DNA from: JADMIH01 sp035274425
GTDB lineage: Bacteria > Chloroflexota > Chloroflexia > QHBQ01 > JADMIH01
Assembly: GCA_035274425.1 (NCBI GenBank)
Contig: DATEOC010000059.1
Coordinates: 124,001-188,000, forward strand
Direction of reading: 5' to 3'
DNA length: 64,000 bases
The translations under genes and the position numbers were made by a program. Under the pieces are notes generated by a model. The model was given only the letters and a program-made list of their open reading frames with translations, made no database searches and had not been told where the DNA came from. The number at the start of each line of letters is the position of its first letter. The stretch's first letter is position 1. Of this stretch, positions 33,009 to 40,490 are shown in pieces.

Positions 33009-33965
33009 CTAGGTAGCCGTCCCCCGCTTGCGTCTTGTGTAGGCCACGGCCATAGCTACGCCGAAGACTAGGAGCACGCCGATGATACCCGCCAGGATGG
33101 TGGCGAGTTGCCCGTTCTCGATGCCCGGAACTGCGTAGTCAGGTATGATGCTGTAGCTGGGGTCTTGCGCTTTGTCAATGAAGCCGTTTTGCTGGGCGAC
33201 CCATTCGAGTCCGTCGGGATTGGCCGAGGCAATCGGGGAGAGAATAGCAAGCGTCAAGGCGAGCGCCAGCCCGGCTACCCAGACCAGCCTGCCCCCCCTG
33301 GGTTGAGCGTCGCCAAGCTTGAGCAAGTCGCGGCGGCCTGCATAGATGAAGGCAAGTGCGCCTACGGTGATTAGAGCTTCCCCGATGCCGATTACCGCGT
33401 GGATGCCTGCCATTGCTGGAATTGCCAGATCCGCAGGCGAGCTACCCGACAGGGCGAGTTGCAGTGCTGCGGCCAGCGACGTGACGACTATAGACAGCCA
33501 TGCCGAGAGCGCGCCCCCCATAAATATGCCCCAGCGCCGTCCGTTAGAGATCCTCTGCACGGTCCGGTAGACGAAATAAGTGACAGCCACGCCTATAAGT
33601 CCCATGTTGAATATGTTTCCACCCAGCGCCAGCAGCCCTCCGTCCTGGAAGATGAGCGCCTGGATGCTTACCACGCTGGTCATTACCAGAATCGCGGCCC
33701 AGGGGCCAAGCAGAATTGTGGCGATTGCCGCCCCCATCAAGTGGCCCGACGTGCCACCAGCCACCGGGAAGTTGAGCATCTGCCCCGCAAAAATGGCTGC
33801 TGCCACCACTCCCATGAGCGGGACTTGCCGCTCGCCCAGGTCTTCACCGGCTCGCACCAGCGCATACCCTACCGCCAATACGGCAAACACCCATAAGACT
33901 GATGAAGTTGCGACCGATAGAAACCCATCGGGTATGTGCATGGCGACCGGCGCGAATAACGACAT
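33009..33965 (-). CDS. cbiM: metal-binding substrate-specific component CbiM with CbiN-like C-terminus
   Basis: 318 residues from ATG at 33965, preceded by AGGAGG. The conserved MHIPDGFL begins at residue 9; in CbiM/NikM the exposed N-terminal Met-His binds Co(II) or Ni(II). The sequence MSLFAPVA before it may be removed. Membrane segments follow, with FPVAGGTSGHLMGA and AIPAMAGIHAVIGIGEALI. The C-terminal part (~215-318) resembles CbiN (NPDGLEWV, then a helix LATILAGIIGVLLVFGVAMA). So S-component and CbiN are fused. Confidence 0.9.
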   Translation of the reverse strand: MSLFAPVAMHIPDGFLSVATSSVLWVFAVLAVGYALVRAGEDLGERQVPLMGVVAAAIFAGQMLNFPVAGGTSGHLMGAAIATILLGPWAAILVMTSVVSIQALIFQDGGLLALGGNIFNMGLIGVAVTYFVYRTVQRISNGRRWGIFMGGALSAWLSIVVTSLAAALQLALSGSSPADLAIPAMAGIHAVIGIGEALITVGALAFIYAGRRDLLKLGDAQPRGGRLVWVAGLALALTLAILSPIASANPDGLEWVAQQNGFIDKAQDPSYSIIPDYAVPGIENGQLATILAGIIGVLLVFGVAMAVAYTRRKRGTAT

Positions 33966-34029
33966 GAATTCCTCCTGGTTTTGCCTTCCTGAAAAGAAGA
34001 TAGTAATCCTGACACTATCCTTCTCTCTT

Positions 34030-34058
34030 AGTATATAGACTTTCGCAACTAGTTGCAA
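34030..34058 (-). promoter_or_regulatory. cbiM promoter overlapped by a palindromic operator
   Basis: On the minus strand TTGCAA (34058-34053) and TATACT (34035-34030) are 17 bases apart. The palindrome GCAACTAGTTGC (34045-34056), extended as TTnGCAACTAGTTGCnAA, covers the -35 box. Such dyads are bound by dimeric DtxR/MntR-type repressors; the regulator gene is divergent next door, so repression by metal-loaded protein is the likely reading. Confidence 0.6.
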
Positions 34059-34089
34059 ACTTAATACGCATTCGTCTGCCCGTTGGATT

Positions 34090-34118
34090 TTGACAACTAT
34101 CCCCGCGCGGTCTATACT
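34090..34118 (+). promoter_or_regulatory. promoter of the DtxR/MntR-like gene
   Basis: TTGACA (34090-34095) and TATACT (34113-34118) with a 17-base spacer; the start codon is 45 bases downstream. Confidence 0.75.
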
Positions 34119-34163
34119 CAATTGTTATTTCCCCTACAAGCACCTGTCATATAGGATACCCAC

Positions 34164-34889
34164 ATGTCAGCCATTACCCCGGTCACACGAGAATATCTGG
34201 AGGCTATTTACAACCTCACCGTCGAGGGCGATCCTGTAGTGGGAGCGCGCCTGGCCGAGAAGTTTAGCGTATCGGCTCCTAACGTGGCCGAGGTGCTCAA
34301 GCGGATGCAGCGTGACGGCCTCATCCTGATGCCGGGCAGGGGCAGGGGCCGCCAGGGAGAGGGGATCGAGCTTACGGAAGAAGGGCGCGCCAACGCCGAA
34401 GTGCTTCTCCGCCAGCACCGCCTGGCAGAGAGGTTCCTGGTTGACATCCTCGGTATGGACTGGGTGCAGGCGCACGAGGAGGCGCACAATATCGAGCGGG
34501 GCATGTCTCCTGCCGTCGAGGAGCGCCTGACGACTGTACTTGGCAACCCGCGTACCTGCCCTCACGGCAACCCTATACCTAGCAACACCATGAACACGGT
34601 TGAATATCTGCGCGAGCAGAAAGCTCTGCGCCTCATTACTGCTCCCGTAGAAGCGGAAATGAAGGTGTTGCTTATCTCGGAGGTAGTGGAGGACGAATCG
34701 GCCCTGCTCAGGAGCCTGGGGCAAATGGACATCATGCCCGGTGCGACAATCACCGTGCTTGAGCGTGACGACGCGGGCCACACATTGAAGGTGCGTATCA
34801 TTCCGCGAGGGGAGGGTGGTGCGGAACGGACCGCGTCTCTCACCTCCGACCTTGCTGCCAGGATATGGGTGAAAGCACCGGGGCCATAA
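34164..34889 (+). CDS. DtxR/MntR family metal-dependent regulator
   Basis: 241 residues. A winged helix (1-~70: TREYLEAIYNLTVEGDPVVGARLAEKFSVSAPNVAEVLKRM) is followed by a dimerisation and metal domain (RQHRLAERFLVDILGMDWVQAHEEAHNIERGMS...PHGNPIP) and a FeoA/SH3-like C-terminus (~160-238). The His/Glu ligands of the family are present (H in RQHRL, E and H in EEAHNIE, H in CPHGNPIP). It lies divergent from cbiMQO, sharing a 200-bp control region with a palindrome, and probably controls that importer. Confidence 0.92.
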   Translation: MSAITPVTREYLEAIYNLTVEGDPVVGARLAEKFSVSAPNVAEVLKRMQRDGLILMPGRGRGRQGEGIELTEEGRANAEVLLRQHRLAERFLVDILGMDWVQAHEEAHNIERGMSPAVEERLTTVLGNPRTCPHGNPIPSNTMNTVEYLREQKALRLITAPVEAEMKVLLISEVVEDESALLRSLGQMDIMPGATITVLERDDAGHTLKVRIIPRGEGGAERTASLTSDLAARIWVKAPGP

Positions 34890-34903
34890 GAGAAGCCCAG
34901 CAA

Positions 34904-35106
34904 AGTACAAATGTACTCATCAGTTGAGTACACCTGTCTGTGTTCAAGCTTCTTATTTTGCGATATATTTCGGGCAAGCCGGCAATGTGCTCACTTCGAG
35001 CTATGTAGCCAGCTATAGCGAAGGTCGCTGGCATCCAGGCTGGGTACGAAGTCTGGGGCGCACTCCACCAGTCTCGCGCTCTGCTCAGATGCCAGCGACC
35101 TTCGCT
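34904..35106. repeat. overlapping small hairpins and a 19-bp inverted repeat
   Basis: AGTAC/GTACT (34904-34917) and GTACTCA/TGAGTAC (34913-34931) share the middle strand, so they exclude each other. Further on, AGCGAAGGTCGCTGGCATC (35017-35035) is perfectly inverted at 35088-35106 around 52 bases. These fill the 235-base gap between the convergent regulator and CpaF genes; no gene is seen. Confidence 0.75.
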
Positions 35107-35124
35107 CACTTATGCAGCGCGGGT

Positions 35125-36567
35125 CTAACGGTAGCCGCCCTCTTGTGCGAACATAGCTCTGTCTACGCGCTGCCCCTCATTCTCCAGGCGGGCGATGAAC
35201 TTCGGCACCAGGCCCGTCGCCATCAGCTTGCCCACTACCTTCCCCTCGACATCGCTGCCGGTTTCGCGGAAGCGGAAGATGTCCTGGAGCACGATATTCT
35301 CACCCTCCATGCCCTGGACCTCGGTCACATAAGTGACTTTTCGGGAGCCGTCGCGTAGCCTTGCCTGCTGAACTATCAGGTCTATGGCTGAGGCCACCTG
35401 CTCACGTATCACCCGGACGGGGAGGTCCATACCCGACATCAGCACCATCGTCTCAAGGCGGGAGAGGGCGTCGCGGGGTGTGTTGGAGTGAAGCGTGGTG
35501 AGAGAGCCGTCGTGCCCCGTGTTCATCGCCTGGAGCATATCTAGAGCTTCCCCGGAGCGTACTTCGCCCACAATGATGCGCTCCGGTCTCATACGCAGCG
35601 CATTGGTGACCAGGTGGCGAATGGTCACGGCACCTGCATTGTCCACGTCTGCGGGCCGCGCTTCCAACGATATAACGTGTCTCTGGTTCAATCTCAGCTC
35701 TGCCGAGTCCTCGATGGTTACTATACGCTCGCCCTCCGGTATGAACGACGACAATACGTTGAGCAGAGTAGTTTTGCCTGAGCCTGTGCCCCCCGCCACA
35801 ACTATATTGAGCCTGCCAACGACGCAAGCCTTCAGGAACTGGGCCATTGGAGATGTAATCGTTCCGAAGCCTATCAGCTTGTCGACGGTCAGCGGCGTCT
35901 TGAAGAATTTGCGGATCGTAATTGTAGTGCCCTGCAATGCGCACGGAGGGCCGATGATGTTCACGCGTGAGCCGTCGGGGAGGCGGGCATCCACCATCGG
36001 CCATTTGCGATCAATACGACGCCCCAGGGGTGCGACGATGCGCTGGGCTATACGCATCACGTGATCGTCGTTCAGGAATTTGATGCCGGTCTCAATCGCT
36101 TGCCCCTTGCGCTCGACCCATACCTGCTCCGCGCCATTGACCATTATCTCGGTCACGGTCTCATCGTTCAGGAGCGGCTCAAGGGGTCCGAAGCCTAGTA
36201 TCTCGTCCATGACAGTGTTGAAAAGCGCTTCCTGCCCACCTGGGGGGAGTTTGCCCGGCACCTGGGAGAGGGCGGCCATGAAGCGTCCTGCCAGCATCTG
36301 CTCGACCTCCGGCTTGCGCTCCAGGGGGACGTTTTGCGGGAAGCCGACCAGCATCCTCTGGACGATTGCCTGCACCATCTGAGGGGGTGGCTGCAACCCG
36401 AAGGGTCCGACCGGCGCGGCCTCTAGCTGCGAGGTGGCGTATGCGGGCGAAATGTTGATCGCCTCGGTGGGCACGGGCGGTTGAGCCCCGCCACTCGTTG
36501 GCTGGCCGTTGGCAGCGGGTGCATTCGTGCTCTGAGTAGATAGCCCTGCAAGTCTCTGTAATGACAT
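35125..36567 (-). CDS. cpaF: CpaF/TadA-type secretion ATPase
   Basis: 480 residues from ATG with AGGAAG upstream. The C-terminal two thirds form the type II/IV secretion ATPase: N-terminal all-alpha and ring regions (LLNDETVTEIMVNGAEQVWVERKG), Walker A VAGGTGSGKTTLLN, Asp box IVTIEDSAELRL, Walker B RPERIIVGEVRSGEALDMLQAMNTGHDGSLTTLH. It normally drives Tad pilus assembly. No tadB/C, pilin or peptidase gene is near; instead two genes upstream (small protein and AAA ATPase) are co-directional. About 95 residues at the N-terminus are disordered. Confidence 0.93.
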   Translation of the reverse strand: MSLQRLAGLSTQSTNAPAANGQPTSGGAQPPVPTEAINISPAYATSQLEAAPVGPFGLQPPPQMVQAIVQRMLVGFPQNVPLERKPEVEQMLAGRFMAALSQVPGKLPPGGQEALFNTVMDEILGFGPLEPLLNDETVTEIMVNGAEQVWVERKGQAIETGIKFLNDDHVMRIAQRIVAPLGRRIDRKWPMVDARLPDGSRVNIIGPPCALQGTTITIRKFFKTPLTVDKLIGFGTITSPMAQFLKACVVGRLNIVVAGGTGSGKTTLLNVLSSFIPEGERIVTIEDSAELRLNQRHVISLEARPADVDNAGAVTIRHLVTNALRMRPERIIVGEVRSGEALDMLQAMNTGHDGSLTTLHSNTPRDALSRLETMVLMSGMDLPVRVIREQVASAIDLIVQQARLRDGSRKVTYVTEVQGMEGENIVLQDIFRFRETGSDVEGKVVGKLMATGLVPKFIARLENEGQRVDRAMFAQEGGYR

Positions 36568-36623
36568 CTTAGCTTCCTAATCTATGGACGGTAAAATCAT
36601 ACGTTCGCTCTGATTCGTGATTT

Positions 36624-36941
36624 CTAATAAGGGATGTACTCATCTCCACGTGGTGCCTGGCGCGGCTCATTGATAGGGATTACCGTGATGATGTACTGCT
36701 TATTGATTGTAATGAAGTCGTGCTTGGGAGCGGTATCGTCTTTTGCTTCTCCCATTACGGCGTTTGTGACCGCAAGGAATTGCTCCGAAGGCATGTTGAG
36801 CAAGTCCTTGACGCGCTGGTGGGGCATTACATGCACGTAACCATGTACCCGTCCCTGTACCGTGACTATCTCCACCTCAACGTGGTCCTTGCGGATACGC
36901 TCGGTGAAGACTTTCCCCTTTTCGTCTATGCGGTCTAACAT
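36624..36941 (-). CDS. small conserved protein of the CpaF cluster
   Basis: 105 residues from ATG with AGAGGA upstream. The sequence TERIRKDHVEVEIVTVQGRVHGYVHVMPHQRVKDLLN followed by DFITINKQYIITVIPINEP suggests a small beta-barrel-like fold (related proteins are listed as DUF6812; membership is from memory). It has no membrane segment. Its position between an AAA ATPase and CpaF suggests a pilus or secretion accessory role. Confidence 0.65.
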   Translation of the reverse strand: MLDRIDEKGKVFTERIRKDHVEVEIVTVQGRVHGYVHVMPHQRVKDLLNMPSEQFLAVTNAVMGEAKDDTAPKHDFITINKQYIITVIPINEPRQAPRGDEYIPY

Positions 36942-36974
36942 ATACTTCCTCTTATCGCTAGTCGGTAATCAGAT

Positions 36975-37035
36975 CGTCTATCGTCACGTTTCACGCATCA
37001 CGTTTCATCGTCCGTCGTCCGTCGTCTGTCGTCAG
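36975..37035. repeat. GTTTCAC and TCGTCCG heptamer arrays
   Basis: TCACGTTTCACGCATCACG and then TCGTCCGTCGTCCGTCGTCT lie upstream of the small CpaF-cluster gene and just beyond the stop of the AAA ATPase gene. Confidence 0.85.
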
Positions 37036-37038
37036 TCC

Positions 37039-38829
37039 TCACTTCTTCGGCTTGGAGTTGACAAAATACGTCCCGCAGGCGGCGTCCAGGAGCGGCGGGG
37101 TCATCTCAGGCTGGACGTTCCGGTAGCGAGCGATGCCTATGAGCTGGCGAAGCAGGTCGCGTGGCTGTGAGGCGCGGAATGGGCGCTTCATCTCGACGTA
37201 GTGCTTGGTGACAAGGTAAGCGAAGCCTTGCTGGCTGAAGGGTACGTTCATCGCCTTGCACTGAGCGGAAAAAATCTCGAAGAATTGCTGTGGCGTCGGG
37301 TCGGGTACATTTAGCTTGTTCTGGATGCGGCGTAAAAAGGCGTCGTCAATCAGGTCCTCCGGCTGCAAGTTCGTCGAAAGCACAAGGAATAGCTCAAACG
37401 GGACCTGTAACTTCTTACCCGTCTTGAGGGTGAGGTAATCTATGCTCTTCTCCAGTGGCACGATCCACCTGTTGAGGAGCGCCTGGGGGCTGACCTGCTG
37501 GCGGCCAAAGTCGTCTATGAGGAAGAGTCCGCCGTTCGCCTTGAGCTGGAATGGGGCCTCGTAGAAGCCGCCGCCTTCATTGTAGACCAGGTCAAGCGAG
37601 GTCAAAGTAAGCTCACCACCCACGACTACGACAGGGCGGTATATCCGCAGCCACCTGCGGTCACCCAGCTCGGCCTTGGTAATATCGGCCTCGTTGCTCC
37701 CCGCAGGGAGTGCCGGGCGGTGGCTGTTGAGATCGAAGAGCTGGATTACCTGCCCGTCGGCTTCGAGGGCATAAGGTATAGCTATGTTTCCACCAAGCAT
37801 CGTGGAAATACGCTCGGCCAGCAGGGTCTTGCCGTTGCCCGGCGCGCCAAAGAGGAAGAGTGACTTACCCGCGTTGGCCGCAGCACCTACCTGGTTCATT
37901 AACTCTTCGCCCATGATCATACCGCGTAAAGCATTCTCGACAGTTTGCCGGTTGATGGTAGGCTTTTTGGCGGTCTGCACCTTCACGGCTTCGATGTAAC
38001 GCGCCAGGGGCACAGGCGCGGGTCCGACGTAGCTTGAGCGCATGAGCACCTGGTGGGCGCGCTCCATCCCCTTCACCGTGAGGAGGTACTGGTAGCCCGC
38101 TTCTCCCAGGCCGGATGTGCCGCTCACCTCGCAAAGTTGCTCTTTTTTCAGAACGTTGATCGCCTGGTCTATCACCCCGTAGAAGGGGAGGCGTATGGCC
38201 GACGAAATGTCCTGGCCGCTCATGTACGAGGTAAAATACATCGTCTTGAGCACCAGATCGCTGATCAGGCCAGGGTTTATGCCTGTCTCCTGGATGCTCC
38301 TCGGCTCCGGGAACATGACAATGAAAGGGTCAAGGTAGCCGGTCGCCAGGTGGTCTGTGGATACGCCTGGAAGCATATTCAAGCTCAAGCGGCCACTGGT
38401 TGTGATACCCGTGGGGAGCGCCTGTGGGACCTGGGTAGCCTGGGCCGAAGGTTGAAGCACCGGATGTGGGGCTGTGATACGTTGCGGCTGCTGGTCTAAT
38501 TTGGGGGTCGAGATAGGTCCCGTGCTTTGAGCGGTGTTAAGCGAGCGAATTGGAGCAGAAGAGGCGGCGGAGTGGCGCTCGGATGCGTAGCTCTCATCGT
38601 CTGATGGCGGCATCGGGAAGCCTGGAATGTCTTCGGGCGAGGGGCCTGTAGGTATGACGAAGGCATTGGGCGTCATGACCGGGGGTAAGCTACCCTGAGT
38701 CTGCCACGGCACGCCCGCCCCGTTATTCTCCATTTGAGAGGCGGACCTGGGTAGGCGCGCTGTGCTCTGTCCGGCGTGTACGGTTTCCGTACTCATACCC
38801 GTGCTTACAGGGTCTGAACTATCGTGCAA
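37039..38829 (-). CDS. AAA ATPase with long disordered N-terminus
   Basis: 596 residues from TTG at 38829 (AGGAG seven bases upstream). Residues 1-~150 are a disordered Ser/Pro/Gln region. Residues ~170-300 form a helical domain (VLKTMYFTSYMSGQDISSAI). Residues ~315-590 are an AAA module: FLFGAPGNGKTLLAERI (Walker A), LFLIDDFGRQQVSPQALLNRW (Walker B), LVLSTNLQPEDLIDDAFLRRI (sensor 1 and arginine finger). Similar proteins accompany CpaF genes; it may remodel secretion machinery. Co-directional with the small protein and CpaF. Confidence 0.85.
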   Translation of the reverse strand: MHDSSDPVSTGMSTETVHAGQSTARLPRSASQMENNGAGVPWQTQGSLPPVMTPNAFVIPTGPSPEDIPGFPMPPSDDESYASERHSAASSAPIRSLNTAQSTGPISTPKLDQQPQRITAPHPVLQPSAQATQVPQALPTGITTSGRLSLNMLPGVSTDHLATGYLDPFIVMFPEPRSIQETGINPGLISDLVLKTMYFTSYMSGQDISSAIRLPFYGVIDQAINVLKKEQLCEVSGTSGLGEAGYQYLLTVKGMERAHQVLMRSSYVGPAPVPLARYIEAVKVQTAKKPTINRQTVENALRGMIMGEELMNQVGAAANAGKSLFLFGAPGNGKTLLAERISTMLGGNIAIPYALEADGQVIQLFDLNSHRPALPAGSNEADITKAELGDRRWLRIYRPVVVVGGELTLTSLDLVYNEGGGFYEAPFQLKANGGLFLIDDFGRQQVSPQALLNRWIVPLEKSIDYLTLKTGKKLQVPFELFLVLSTNLQPEDLIDDAFLRRIQNKLNVPDPTPQQFFEIFSAQCKAMNVPFSQQGFAYLVTKHYVEMKRPFRASQPRDLLRQLIGIARYRNVQPEMTPPLLDAACGTYFVNSKPKK

Positions 38830-39145
38830 TGTTGGCTCCTATGTACGCGCCACCAGCATGCGGACCCACCTGGCGGAATTTGGCTCTGTGAGAGGAAGCC
38901 CGGAGGGTCTTACCTCCGGTCCACTACCAGCATTATAGCCCTCAATTTCCCCCCGCGCTAAGGGTATATGGTCCTATCTCAGATAGGATAATGGTCCACA
39001 TCCCGATTCTGGGGGTATACTTTGGGTAGGTTGAACCGTGATGCGTGAGGGTAAACCAGGTGAATCCGTAGGGGGTTCGCGAACCGCCCTGTAACTATCA
39101 AGCTACGCACTCGATAACTCTATGAACCCTAAAGATGGGGAGGAA

Positions 39146-39204
39146 CTTTTCTTTTCCGTCAATTTCCGGACCTGCAAGGTCCGGAAATTGACGGAAAAGA
39201 AAAG
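39146..39204. terminator. 28-bp perfect hairpin with GCA loop
   Basis: Both arms are 28 bases and perfectly complementary, beginning CTTTTCTTTTCCGTCAATTT. The loop is GCA. With A/T-rich ends on both arms it resembles the hairpins at 19737 and 46369 and could terminate transcription in either direction. Confidence 0.7.
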
Positions 39205-39280
39205 AAAGTTTGGCTTTGCGCGCCGGTTGCGGCGCTGATCGTAGCTTGGAAGGGGCACAAGATTGTTAGCTTGATTCATT

Positions 39281-39305
39281 TAGGGCGGTTCACGAACCGC
39301 CCCTA
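39281..39305. repeat. REP-like palindrome
   Basis: TAGGGCGGTTC and GAACCGCCCCTA flank AC. A divergent relative, GTAGGGGGTTCGCGAACCGC..., is at 39068-39094. Confidence 0.7.
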
Positions 39306-39438
39306 CATAGGTTACATTTACCAGCAAGAAACCGATAGCGTCATAACGTGGTAAGTTTTATACTGGTATTGTCAGGTAGGGAGGGTAAGAATAGCGTATC
39401 GGAATTACGCAATAGGCATCACGTCTTAGGAGAAAGCA

Positions 39439-40365
39439 TTGTCTTTGAAAGAGCTTGGCGTGCTCGTGGCCCTGGGGGCGATCTGGGGCGCGTCTTTCAT
39501 GTTTATCAAGGTGGGGGGGAGTGAGATAGAGCCTTTCGCCTTCGTCGAGATACGGCTTGCACTCGCCGCGCTGGTCATGCTAGTGATAAGCGCAGCCAGA
39601 AAGGGTACGCTCGCGGAGATACGAAAAAGGTGGTTGCCCCTCACCATCATGGGGCTGATTAACTGTGCGCTCCCTTACACCCTCATCACATGGGGAGAGG
39701 TCTTCATAAACAGCGGGCTGGCTTCTATCTACAATGCCTGCGCGCCTCTGTGGGCGGGAGCGTTGCTGCTCTTCATCCCGTCGTCGGAGAAGACAACGGT
39801 TGGACGACTGGTGGGGTTGCTGGTCGGTTTTGCGGGTGTCTCCCTGGTGGTCAGCTCGAACCTGCATATCGGCACGGAGAGCGTGTGGCAGTGGCTGGGG
39901 CAGGGAGCGTGCTTGCTTGCCGCGCTCTCATATGCCTTCGCGGGGATATACGGGCGGTACGCGCTAAAAGGTGTCCCCGTGCAGGTATCGGCTACGGGCC
40001 AGCTCGTCAGCGGCACACTGATGCTCATGCCCCTGGCCGCATTCCAGCTCCCGCAACAGGTCCCTTCGTGGCAAGCCATTGGCTCGGTAGTGACACTGGC
40101 GATAGCGGGCACGGCGCTGGCGTCACTCATGTATTACTGGCTACTCGTCAGGGTCGGCGCTACGGGGACCCTGCTTGTGACTTACCTTCTGCCGGTATTC
40201 GCGCTCATTTGGGGCGCTCTTCTCCTCCATGAGAGCATCACGCTCCTCGCGCTGCTTGGCCTGGTGCTAGTCCTTATGGGCATTGGTATCAGCTCAGGTA
40301 CAGGCGCAAACCTCCTGGCGTGGATGCAACATCGGCGTCAGGGGAGTGTGGCGAGTAGCGAGTGA
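39439..40365 (+). CDS. EamA/DMT family transporter
   Basis: 308 residues from TTG at 39439 (AGGAG six bases upstream), ten predicted membrane segments in two EamA repeats (GALWGASFMFIKVGG-like start; SIYNACAPLWAGALLLFIP; ATGTLLVTYLLPVFALIWGALLLHES). Such proteins export metabolites or amino acids; the substrate is unknown. The C-terminal VASSE and TGA come from a GCGAGTA heptamer pair, followed at once by a long GACGACG array. Confidence 0.9.
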   Translation: MSLKELGVLVALGAIWGASFMFIKVGGSEIEPFAFVEIRLALAALVMLVISAARKGTLAEIRKRWLPLTIMGLINCALPYTLITWGEVFINSGLASIYNACAPLWAGALLLFIPSSEKTTVGRLVGLLVGFAGVSLVVSSNLHIGTESVWQWLGQGACLLAALSYAFAGIYGRYALKGVPVQVSATGQLVSGTLMLMPLAAFQLPQQVPSWQAIGSVVTLAIAGTALASLMYYWLLVRVGATGTLLVTYLLPVFALIWGALLLHESITLLALLGLVLVLMGIGISSGTGANLLAWMQHRRQGSVASSE

Positions 40366-40490
40366 CGACGGACGACGGACGACGGACGACGGACGACGGA
40401 CGACGGACGACGGACGACGGACGACGGACGACGGACGACGGACGACGGACGATCAGTCACGCATCACGTTTCACGCATCAGACCATCGCC
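40364..40490. repeat. 12.7-copy GACGACG array plus GTTTCAC units
   Basis: The unit GACGACG is repeated about 12.7 times without change (40364-40452), the longest and most uniform array in the window. It is followed by CACGCATCACGTTTCACGC (about 40459-40478), which includes the stop of the convergent decarboxylase gene. Confidence 0.95.

Larger units (their letters stand above)
38830..39438. other. 609-base non-coding gap before the EamA gene
   Basis: It contains GTAGGGG-type palindromes at 39068-39094 and 39281-39305, a 28-bp perfect hairpin at 39146-39204 and AT-rich promoter-like sequence near 39340-39365 (TATACT at 39359-39364). No gene is seen. Confidence 0.7.

Noticed and set aside
40364..40452. 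Possible CRISPR array
   Set aside because: The 7-bp units are contiguous, with no spacers and no cas genes in the window.
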